From Phytoseiulus persimilis (taxonomy: Eukaryota; Arthropoda; Arachnida; Mesostigmata; Phytoseiidae), in NCBI GenBank assembly GCA_037576195.1, contig CM075102.1, positions 45,256,745 through 45,320,744 on the forward strand: a DNA stretch of 64,000 nt. Reading direction: 5' to 3'. This document shows positions 36,108 to 45,042 of this stretch, piece after piece. The notes below the pieces were generated by a model that saw nothing but the letters and a program-made list of their open reading frames with translations, had not been told where the DNA came from and ran no database searches. The position numbers and the translations under genes were made by a program. Numbering within the stretch: position 1 is the first letter of the stretch; each line of letters opens with the position of its first letter.

Positions 36108-36388
36108 GGGCACTTATCGACAGGGCACAAATCTTGCCGTGGTATAAACAGCCCTGCGACGGCGGGGGCCGATGCTGGCTGCGGTGATGATGGTGGTGGC
36201 CGTGGCCCCAACGGTGGTGCCGCCGCAGCGAACAGTGGTCCCTCTGGCTATGACGGCTGAAAAGCGGCTCCAATGCCGAGATCCTCCGATAGAAGCCCAA
36301 GAGCAATGACAAAAGGGCCAGCCGAAAACGCTTTGCTCTGTAGTACAGACGCACTGGTTATTTGCCGATTGCACGATAGCATCATCTC

Positions 36389-36447
36389 TTTGTTGTTGTT
36401 TCTTCGTCTTTTTTTTTTGTTCCTTTCCGTAACGCTCCCTCCGCTAG
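36389..36447 (+). promoter_or_regulatory. Long T-rich tract ending in a 3' splice-site-like CTAG
   Basis: A T-rich tract with T10 at 36409-36418, a CCGTAAC branch-like string and CTCCGCTAG (AG at 36446-36447) form a strong-looking acceptor. The frame after it is open for 289 codons, but codon position 1 has only about 38 percent purines over the first 48 codons, so I do not call it coding. Confidence 0.3.
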
Positions 36448-36531
36448 TCGTCCCGCGAATTCCGGTCGTCGCTGTTTCCCTCTTGCTGGGAATTGGGGCG
36501 GCGTTCGAGTAGACTTCTGAAAGATCTCCTC

Positions 36532-36549
36532 GATGATGACGACGACGAT
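36532..36549. repeat. GAT/GAC trinucleotide run
   Basis: Six units of GAT or GAC, encoding poly-Asp in one plus-strand frame. Confidence 0.8.
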
Positions 36550-37234
36550 CTCGACTTCTCCTCATTCTTCACGAGCTCCTCGGGTCGAGTCAGGTGGGCA
36601 TCGATTTCCGAATCCCACCCCCATTTGCCTACGGGGTCTTGTGGGCCCTTGCAAGTCCTCGCAAGGCTCCGCTCGCGAGAGAGAGGAGGAGCTGCTGGGT
36701 GGATGACTGGACTCGTCGGTCCGTTTGTTCGGTCGTTTTTCCCCGATGGCGTCTACCGCCCGCGGGGGTCACGCCCGTTTGCTCGGCTGTCTTTATCGAA
36801 GATCTTGATCCACTCTTGCTCTCGCTCTTCTTCGTTACAATGTGTACGTACAACGGACGATAGCCGTCGATGTCTGCACGATCATCGACGGCCCTCGTCC
36901 AGGCTGCATCGAGCACGTAGCTGTCTACACGTGAGAACGAGGGAGGATAACGCAAATAATAGAAGGATACCCTTTCGATCGATCGGGCTATACATGACGC
37001 TGCATATTGCGCATGCACCGTCTCATGGGCCGCTCCCGGCCGGCCGGCCTGTATCTCGGATATTGGATGAACTCGGGAACGAGATCAATGCAATGCCGCT
37101 GTTGTTGCTCTCCTTGCGGGTGGTGATGACGTTGCAGGAGCTCGAGCGACCGTTGTTTCGCACGAGCCGATGGAGCTCTGCCCGCGTTTTCCTCGGGAAA
37201 TCATTTCGAGCGACCCAAACATTTTGCTCATCAG

Positions 37235-37519
37235 GGAGCAGCGGAGTGCCAGCAAATGCAGAGCGGGAACGGCGAACAGAGGAAGTTCTCGGTGACATCT
37301 ATCTCGACACAGAGTGACGAAATCCACGAAGAAGCCAGCCGATCAGATGCAGCGAAGCAGGGACGGTTCAGGGAGGATGCAAGTGGATCTCTGTGCGCAG
37401 ATTCGATCAGTGCGGAGAGCATCACATCCGAGAACATACTCGACGCAGTTGTTGCTGTGCCAGCAACACCGATGTTCACGGTTGCGGATGGCTCTCCCAG
37501 CTGGGATTCCGAGGGATGA
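37235..37519 (+). CDS. Candidate terminal coding exon, unknown protein
   Basis: The product is not recognised. A good 3' splice site (ACATTTTGCTCATCAG, AG at 37233-37234) opens in phase 0 onto 94 codons ending at TGA 37517-37519. From the ATG at 37256, which could instead be a start, purines are about 70, 49 and 55 percent at codon positions 1, 2 and 3 over 87 codons, the strongest coding-like pattern on the plus strand. The peptide is hydrophilic, acidic and serine-rich (for example SAESITSENILDAVVAV), as in a cytoplasmic or disordered tail, with no membrane segment. No canonical polyadenylation signal follows closely. It does not share phase with the 21841 exon, so it may belong to another transcript. 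Confidence 0.4.
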   Translation, partial: GAAECQQMQSGNGEQRKFSVTSISTQSDEIHEEASRSDAAKQGRFREDASGSLCADSISAESITSENILDAVVAVPATPMFTVADGSPSWDSEG

Positions 37520-37950
37520 ATATTTCATCGCTTGTCAGAAATTCGTTTTTCACGTTAGCGGGTGCGTGAGTTCTTCCCTTTGTTCTTTCGACGCTCTTCC
37601 GCTGGGGAATTGGGTCGTTCCCATGCAGTAATTGCAGCCGTTCATGACGCGAAAGCTGATTCAGCAGATTTCAATCCCCCCACCCAGGCTCCTCGTTTCC
37701 GAACTCACGCTCCTTTTGTTAACATTTCTCGCATTCGACCATTCCGCTCCACCTTCTCCGCTCCATCAGGCTCGTTTGCTTGTTCCACAACGCTCCTGGA
37801 GCGGCCACTTTTCTCGGGTCGAGAATACTGATACTAGACTGCAGGAATTCCGGGAGATGTGGGGATGGGCCGTGTTGTTCTTCACTGGGCCTCATCGGCT
37901 TCCGGGTCTCAATTGAGTTCTCACGCTGCCGGCTCTGTTCGAGAAATCAT

Positions 37951-37975
37951 TCCTCCAGTGTTGAGGTGAGGAGAT
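37951..37975 (+). promoter_or_regulatory. Acceptor and donor bracketing 7 nt
   Basis: ATTCCTCCAG (AG at 37959-37960) is followed by TGTTGAG and then GTGAGG (GT at 37968-37969). It could be a micro-exon or ratchet-type point, but the pyrimidine tract is short. Confidence 0.22.
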
Positions 37976-38115
37976 CGATGACGACTTAGCGAGGCTATCC
38001 CACTCAGTCCACGCTGATCGACGCGATGTGGAAATCAAACTTTCCCGAAACTTGCCGACCAATTTCGCTTTCAAACACAATCGGAATCGTCGTGAGGCCT
38101 CAGTCAAGCCCAGCA

Positions 38116-38129
38116 GCCGCCGCCGCCGC
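38116..38129. repeat. (GCC)4 run
   Basis: Four perfect GCC units plus a partial one. Confidence 0.8.
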
Positions 38130-38336
38130 TTCCTTGAAACGGCACGTCGTCGTTGAAGCCGTTGCCGACGGAGTCACCGAGTGACCGGCTACGAGTCAAG
38201 TAACCGTCAGGTGGGTCGGTCCGCCCGACACAGGCATCAAATACGGGAGGTCCAACAGAACGACCACGACCGATGAAGAGGCCATCAACGATGTCGCCAA
38301 TCTGAGTTTGTTATTTTGTTCATGTCGATGTGTTGT

Positions 38337-38350
38337 TGTGCGCGCGCACA
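38337..38350. repeat. 14-bp palindrome, alternating purine-pyrimidine
   Basis: TGTGCGCGCGCACA equals its reverse complement and alternates strictly, so it can form Z-DNA. Confidence 0.8.
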
Positions 38351-39281
38351 TCGCGACGCACTGAGCAAGGCGAAGGCGCCGAAGTAGGCGCTCAATGAAA
38401 AACTTCTGGACTCAATCTGGACGCCTGACAAACCTTCGGGAGGAGCCGGGGCCGACGCTCGATTTTCTCAGACAGGTTTTCCGGGTTGGTCTGATTTCCC
38501 GAACTGGCCTCGAGTACCCACAAGGCTTCCAAGGAGCGTGTACCGATGGTGTAGTAACGTACTATCACACAATCTGTCTCACGAGCTGATGTACCACGAG
38601 CGAACTATTCGTACCTAGTATGCGAGAGCCTGCTCGTCACCAGCTTGGTTGACCGTATGGGGAGTAATGCACTGCTGGAATCATCGGTTCAAACTCTCTG
38701 TCCACTGCCCTGTGAGCGACAGCAGCGGAGAAAAAGGGGAGTCGGCAGGGTCCTCGAGGTGTCGGGCGCGCTGTCGTCCCGAGGGTCTGAAACGTTATTC
38801 TGAACGTTCGGGATTTAATTAGAGAGCCAGTTGTTATCAGCAAGACTGCGAACACATCAGAAACTTGTGATGGAGTGGCACCTCATATATTTTGGAGCTG
38901 CCAGTACTGCGTTGCATACGAAACGACACATGAACAGCCTTGGGAAGGCGACTCATTTTCAAGCTATTACAGAGTCCTCACCACGAAATAAGTATGAGAA
39001 ACTCTCGCTCTCAGCTGCATGCACATCGATCTCTGGGGAAGAATCACCAGCGGTGTCGTTCCTCCAACGATCTGAGATCGATCGGTTAGGCAGCTCAGCG
39101 CGTTGTGCGTTTCAACGTGCAAGACATGCGCCGGTACGACGCTCAATAGGCGGTTCTTGTCGCGAGTAAATTACGTAGCCTGTCCTGGTAGCGGAAGGAC
39201 TCACAGAATATATTCTCGTGCAATTTCTCAAACTTGGTATTTTTCGTCAACTCGAATCCGAGAGACGAGTGCGGCCCTAAT
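38351..39281. other. AT-richer stretch, no gene recognised
   Basis: Open frames are few. A TTTAATTAG homeodomain-type site lies near 38814. Nothing else is supported. Confidence 0.4.
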
Positions 39282-39297
39282 TTGCACGCGCGTGCAA
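39282..39297. repeat. 16-bp perfect palindrome
   Basis: TTGCACGCGCGTGCAA equals its reverse complement. Its central 12 bases recur at 45031-45042. Confidence 0.85.
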
Positions 39298-39943
39298 TGT
39301 GATTAGAGAGTCTAGGGGAGATGGTTGATGAATTTAACACTACAAGACCAAAGGAAAAATAAAGGAGTGCTGTCAGCGAGGAAATCTGCATCAGTCAATC
39401 CCCGGTGGCTGTCGTCATCGCTGGTTCACACGTGCCGCCCTCGTTTTTTTCCAATGGCGCACAGCGAATAGGATTAACGCTAGAGATTTTATTACTACGC
39501 TCCAATGGGGGACATTTTATTATACACACTTATTGAGCAGATATTGTGTCAGACATTGTCGACTCGGTTTGGACGACGGTTCCCTCATTCCACGCCGACG
39601 GGCGGGTGAGCGAAAGCAGATTTTGCACGGAATCCATCGGAATAATAACAAGGGTATTGCTTTCGAGCTCTCACCCTCCCATTATTGGCTCTTCTCCTCT
39701 CGTTCATCCCATCTCTCCGTCTTTCCCTCCCTCTCGCCACGCATCGGTGTTGGACCCTGGAACTCAATTCTGGGCTCTGAGGAGGCACCGGGCTTGAAGT
39801 CACGAGGTCAAGTTCTTCATCTAGCGGCATCTATCTCAATGTTTCCTGCTGCGTCTCTCGCTTATCCTTCCGAAAGTTGCCAAGGCTCCCATCACCTTTC
39901 GGCGGATTTTTCAAGATGCAGAGATTGCCGGCGTCAGGTCCGT
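39298..39943. other. No gene recognised
   Basis: A plus-strand frame open from 39533 to 40312 is pyrimidine-rich and Ser/Leu/Phe-rich, as expected opposite the purine-rich minus-strand cluster that follows, so I do not call it. Confidence 0.4.
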
Positions 39944-40600
39944 TCATTTTTTGTCATCGTTATCCCGCGCCGCCTTCTTTCGCTGCGGCGTTTTCTTCCG
40001 GTCGTTCTCCTTCCGAACGCTCTCCCGATTCCCAGTGTTCCTCTGCGTTTTCTCCGTCTGCTCGGCAGCGGAGACTTTGTCGCCCTCATGGTCGTTGAAA
40101 GGCCGTTTGCTGCGCCCTCTGCTTGGTTTTCCCCTTTTTTCAGAGTTTTGAGGAAGAGCGGCCCAAGCGCCAGATACCGCAGCGCCGCCAATTCTTATCG
40201 ACTTCCCCATAAACAGCGTTTAGCCATCAGAGCCTGCGGGCGTTTGTTCAGCCTTTTCGTGGGATCGCTCCATTTCTCTCTCTCGTTCTCGTCTTCGGCA
40301 AACTCTTTGTAAATTTTCCTCCGGTCGATCCATGCGGCCCGTCCGCTATGTCGACTGTCTTTCGCTACCTGAACCAGAAACGAGCACTCGACCGATCATG
40401 GGAGACGGTCTATCCCTGGCGACACTGCAGCTCTTTCCAGCCTTCGCTCCACGAGATCTTAGCTTCTCCGTCAGGTTGCCCGTGAGAGTTGGGCTCGGAA
40501 CTTGACTCTATTTTCTTCTTGTAACCGACATTGCTAGCTACGGTTTGTTTGGGAGGACTGTACTTGAATGAGAGAAAGAAAATATGTCCTGCATGAGTCC
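39944..40600 (-). pseudogene. Minus-strand coding-like cluster in shifting frames, unknown protein
   Basis: The product is not recognised. Three adjacent minus-strand segments read like one hydrophilic protein but in different frames. The first follows a pyrimidine tract (TTTTCTTTCTCTCATTCAAG, about 40588-40569) and includes DGEAKISWSEGWKELQ. The second follows CGTTTCTGGTTCAG (AG near 40363) and includes RRKIYKEFAEDENEREKW. The third ends at TGA 39946-39944 with a Lys/Arg/Asp-rich tail. Purines at codon position 1 are about 64, 69 and 76 percent, but position 2 is also high, so part of the effect is strand composition. The 57-base gap between the first two cannot be spliced in a frame-keeping way with the GT sites I see. 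It may be a decayed gene, several tiny exons or composition-driven chance. Confidence 0.25.
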
Positions 40601-41426
40601 TACCGGAACTCGTAAAATGTCAAATATCATGGAAACGATCTTCGACGGAGGGGCAACCCGTTGACTTCTTCTCGAATGAAATCGCATGATTTCTGACCTG
40701 GGAGGATTGTAGGTGGGCTGCCGCTTGAAGACAGAGGAGTTTCGAGTCGAAAAATAATTCACTTGTTCCTGGCTCTTCCTAGCTTTGTCCAGAAACAGAG
40801 GGAAGGAGGATTCTTGAACCAGGGACTGAACTTTGTGAGAGATTTTCGCGAAAGCGAGACTCTAGTTTCCTGACCTTCTCTTGTAAATCGGTTGTGCCTA
40901 CAGGTCATAGTCTCTTTGTGTGAAAATTGGAAATCTCATGAGCAACACCGCATATCACAGTAGTTAGATCACAGAGTTCAGATAATGGAATCTTCCAAGA
41001 CCGAGGAACTCGAGTTTACACGATGCAGATTCCCGGAACTCGACTTTTCCAAGGGAATCGCAGATCAGAGTGAATTATTGAATACGGGGTTCAGCAAAAC
41101 GAGGTCCTATGGACTCCGTAGAGATTCTCGCGAATCGTCAATCCAGTCGAGAACGTGTCCGTAGATGGATGGATACATGGATAAGCGTTTCTGATGAATA
41201 CCTACTCTTTTTAGGCACTCTGTGGGAAATATTCGGTGAACGGAAAAAAGGACTCCGTGGGTAACTAAGAGCGGCGAAGGCGCGAGCTCTGAGGGAGCAG
41301 CTGGGGGAGGCGAGATTGCGTTTAAGCGGAAAAATATTGCCCAGAAAGAAATGTGTAACAGAGCGACCTTCGTCGAGCGAAGGGTCGCATGCCCGCCTCC
41401 AGCGTCGTTCGTTGGCAAGTTAGCGA
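40601..41426. other. AT-richer stretch, no gene recognised
   Basis: Few open frames and no splice-flanked one. Nothing supported. Confidence 0.45.
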
Positions 41427-41457
41427 GCCCGCTTGCGTGGTTCGCAAGCGAACGGGC
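41427..41457. other. Bulged hairpin, 11-bp stem
   Basis: GCCCG-CTTGCG pairs with CGCAAG and, after a 4-base CGAA bulge, with CGGGC around a TGGTT loop. It may be a small structured element or chance; it is too short for a microRNA precursor. Confidence 0.35.
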
Positions 41458-41530
41458 AAGGTGAACGTCCCGAGCAGGGAAAATTAAAAGTGAGATCGTC
41501 GTTGCCTCCAGGGTGCGAGTTGCAACTATG

Positions 41531-41549
41531 CTGCTGCTGCTGCTGCTGC
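41531..41549. repeat. (CTG)6 microsatellite
   Basis: Six perfect units. On the minus strand it lies in a 203-codon open frame starting at ATG 41718 and would encode polyserine, but that frame has only about 55 percent purines at codon position 1 near its start. Confidence 0.85.
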
Positions 41550-42453
41550 CACCGGTGAAGCAGCGGCTACGACGACTACTTGAATAAATTGCCCCAAATT
41601 GCTTCAGCTGGCTGGGTTCTCTCTCGCGAAGCCATCCAGCTAGCCAAACAGCTTGAATTTCCACGCGCTCTCTAAGAACTCGTTCTTGGCATTGCTCTTG
41701 AACGCGCGCTCCGGACATATTCTGTTAGAGGCAGCCTGAACAACGGAAGAGTCCCGGGTGGAGTCCACTGTGTTATTCTTTCGTTATGGCCCGTCCTCGG
41801 TCAGGCGACAAACAAAGTCAATCTTCCGAATTCCGTTGAACTAACACTTCACCATGGAACTCGAGTAGCGCAGCGGAACGAGTCGCTTTGCTGTCCAACA
41901 GAAATGAACCACGAAGTGCTTTCCCCAGGCGAATTAGGAAAACCAATGACGAAGGTGACGATGATAAGATCGGTCCGAGTCAGAGAGCGCGCTGCTACCA
42001 TGCGTTGAGACATCCGAAATGTTCGACGGAACTCCCGCTCGGCTCGAAACGCTGTCAAACGAGTCAGTCGGGAGCGGAACGGAGAAGAAAGTCACAGCCA
42101 ATTTTATTATGGACAACGGCGACACGTTCTACGTGTTCGACCAGCAAGAAGTTCTCTCTCGAAGTTCGAATGATTCGATGCGACCGACGACTCACTTTTG
42201 TTGAACACATTTCGGATACAGACGCATCGAGAAGTCCTCTTCCCGACTTATTCCCTCGCTTGTCCCGCATTCAGTTCGTGCGGCCGAGGACCCCCCTCTC
42301 TGTCTTCGTTCTCCATGAGGGAAGCAAGCTAGACGTTGTAGTAGTTTGTAGCTGTCGAAGAAACTCACTCTGACCGACGAGAGATAGCGGAAGGAATGGA
42401 AACGCCTCTGCACATCTGAACATTCCGCCGGGGGAGAGAGAGAAATAAACGTG

Positions 42454-42662
42454 ATGTCACTGCAGAATCCGTCCCTTGCCAGCGGTCAGACCGTTTCCAT
42501 CGAGAGTACCATTCCTGCAGATGCGATGCTCGCGCCCGAACCAATGAATGACGTAGTTCTTCATTTCTGTTCAGGTCGTTCAGTCCAGTTGCGAATAAAA
42601 ATAAATCTTCTTTCAGGTCGCGGTTCCGCCACCAGCATGTGTAAGCGCCCCCACATCTCAGG
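42454..42662 (+). other. Open frame with tandem acceptors and a strong donor
   Basis: From ATG 42454 a frame is open for about 70 codons to TCAGG|GTAAGTTC (intron from 42663), a strong 5' splice site. Inside it two good 3' splice sites end at AG 42572-42573 and 42615-42616, the latter after AATAAATCTTCTTTCAG. So the unit may be a first exon of 209 nt or a micro-exon of 46 nt (42617-42662). Codon position 1 is about 54 percent purine overall, not decisive. The product is not recognised. Confidence 0.25.
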
Positions 42663-42669
42663 GTAAGTT

Positions 42670-44509
42670 CGGGTAGTCAAGACTCCACGATTCCGCTCGG
42701 ACTCCGCCCGCTTCCGTGCCAGAATCTACGATTATCGAAAGTGGTATACCCGGCTGTCTGAGCGGGATTTTGGATGACTCGCCTCATGGCAGAAACTGCT
42801 GGAACCGCTCTCGAACCAGGAACAAGAGGGGATCGGAGACGATATCGACGCGAAACGTCCTGTACGGGCCTGTTGCACCGGATCTCCAGGCGGAAATTGC
42901 GGCGGGAACGGAGATACCGCCGCCGCGCCGTGGGTGTGCGACTTCGTATTGTCGTCATAGTGGCATGGCAATCTGGCCGCAGCAGTCGACTCAGCACCGG
43001 CGCTGTTGATTTGAAATGAGCTTTGTTTACTTGCTGGTTCCAAGGGTTGTTTATCAACGAGACCGCGGTTACCACCGCAGTTAGCTCCACTGCGGCTGGA
43101 GTAGGGGCGAACACTGTCTCCACGACTGGCCTTCTGTCACTACGGAGCGTGGACAGCCGTCGAGGGTTTTCTCCTGCGGCCGAACAGAAGTCGAGCGACC
43201 ACTCCGGACACGAGGAATCGCCGCGGATTTCGAGTAACGCTCCAAAGAGTTCGCAGGAAGCGTTTACGTTGTGAAGAACTTCAATACATTCAATTTCGCT
43301 TCCTTCCTTTGAGAGGCCACCGACGCGAGGGCTCCCGCGTGGCCGCGGACCTGAAACCGGAACGACACGCTACGGGACCAGAACGGAAGACATCGCTGTG
43401 ATTAGCTCCTTAACTCGTCGAGGCGTTCTTCTTGTTGTTCCTTTTCTCTTCCGAACTAGAGCCAGGCGCGTGGTCCAGTATGACGGAGGCTGCATTTGCA
43501 TGCGGAAGAGCTCACTAACAAGTAGAAACTAGCCGCGCTGGGACCAGAGCGATGAAGGGAGCGAAGAACTTCCCCGGGGGCATGAGCCTCATCTTGCCGA
43601 ACGACACACAGATGGAACGGACCGGCGGGGGCGACAGACAGAACCACCCATCCACCCACCAAGGGGCTGGTTATGCGCGAGACGCAGTAAATCCCCGCAG
43701 TTTATTATAGCCGACGGAGTGAGGGCAGTGAGCGTTCGCTGCATAACGGGGTATGGCAATGTTACCCCCTCCCCTCCCCTGCGCCCCAGCCCCCACTGGC
43801 TCGCGAATCCGCCTCGTTGCGAGCTACTTTGGGTGCTTGCTCACAGGAACCGTTTGTTCACTTGCTCTTCGTCGTTAGGGGCGTTAGAGGTCGAGAGCTC
43901 TCTGCCGCGTTAAATACCTCGCAAGCTGCCGACTCTCAACACCGCACATGTCGAAAGTCGGCTCGGACGAGAGCGGTGGCCGACATCTCCGCTCCGCGGG
44001 CGAGTAGATAATTAGCTCAAACACGATTCTGGCGAATCACGGCCTTGGGTTGAATCGGGCTCCAAGGTATTCCGCCGAAAATTCGAACAGACTTCGAGAG
44101 GTTCTGCTCTGGATTCCGGTGGTCTGGATTCTTACGGAGGGTCAAGTGACCTCGCATCCGGATTTTCTGATGGACGGCTGAATAGAGGAGACAATCAATG
44201 ACTCAATGAACAGCGGCCTCAATGAGAGAATTTCTGAGCGGAATTTCGGAGAGACGCCGGGGTCCGTGGCCGCTGACCCCGCTGGTTTTCAGATGAGTTG
44301 GTAAATGAAAAGATACTCACGCAGCCGGCGAGGCCCGCCTCCCCTCGAATCTCTCCACGCTCTCTCGCTAATAGCGTTCATCTGCTTGAAAGGCGGACAA
44401 GGCGGAAAGGAGGAGAACGGAAAAAGAACAAGCAAGGGGGGGGAGTGAAAAGTTTTGTTCCGAACAGCTTCCACTCCAAAGCGTGCCTCACCCACCACCG
44501 AAGGCCCAA
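42670..44509. other. No gene recognised
   Basis: No supported gene. A TAATTAG site lies near 44009. Confidence 0.5.
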
Positions 44510-44800
44510 CCATCCACCGAACCCACCGCACAAGCGACCCGCCCGTTCGCCAAGCAACGAACTAACAAACGGAGCCCATTGAAATAGAGCGAACCGCGCA
44601 GCGCGAACCCGACTTGCCAATACCAAACGTAATTACTTCGCAATTAGTTAAACTTCTCGTTGGCAAGTTCTCCGCAATCCAGCCGACTTCCCAGCTTGCC
44701 GTCCCACTGCAGCAAGTAACCGAGCGAGCAGCCCACGAACTAACCAACCAGCCGACTAGTCAGTCACCCGACCAACCAACCGAGCCGTCAGTTCAAACGA
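44510..44800. repeat. Period-4 degenerate repeat island with homeodomain-like sites
   Basis: Imperfect CCAA, CCGA, CAGC and GTCA tetramers run through most of it. Within it GTAATTAC (44629-44636), CAATTAG (44641-44647) and AGTTAAAC form a small AT-rich group. Confidence 0.55.
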
Positions 44801-45030
44801 CTCTGCAGGGTGGGTTCTCGGGATACTGTCGGGAGGACTGCGGGAAAGGAATTCCTACTAGAATGTGATTGCCATTTGGCAGTTTCAGCTCGGCTGGCGG
44901 GGCCGCTGTGGTTGTTACATCGCCGCGTCGCGATAGTCAGAACGTTCGCTGCATTCATATCGAAACAACAAAGGAATCCGGAGCCTCATCAGCTCGAGTT
45001 AGGCTGCCATCAGACTCAAAGTGGCGAAAG

Positions 45031-45042
45031 GCACGCGCGTGC
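45031..45042. repeat. 12-bp palindrome GCACGCGCGTGC
   Basis: Identical to the core of the palindrome at 39282-39297. Confidence 0.8.

Noticed and set aside
36448-37317. Longest stop-free frame in the window (289 codons), starting right at a strong acceptor
   Set aside because: Its length is what the tail of the shorter frames predicts, and its first 48 codons have only about 38 percent purines at position 1. The in-frame TAG is the acceptor itself. The acceptor is listed but the frame is not called coding.
39533-40312. 260-codon plus-strand open frame
   Set aside because: Pyrimidine-rich and Ser/Leu/Phe-rich, as expected for the complement of the purine-rich minus-strand cluster.
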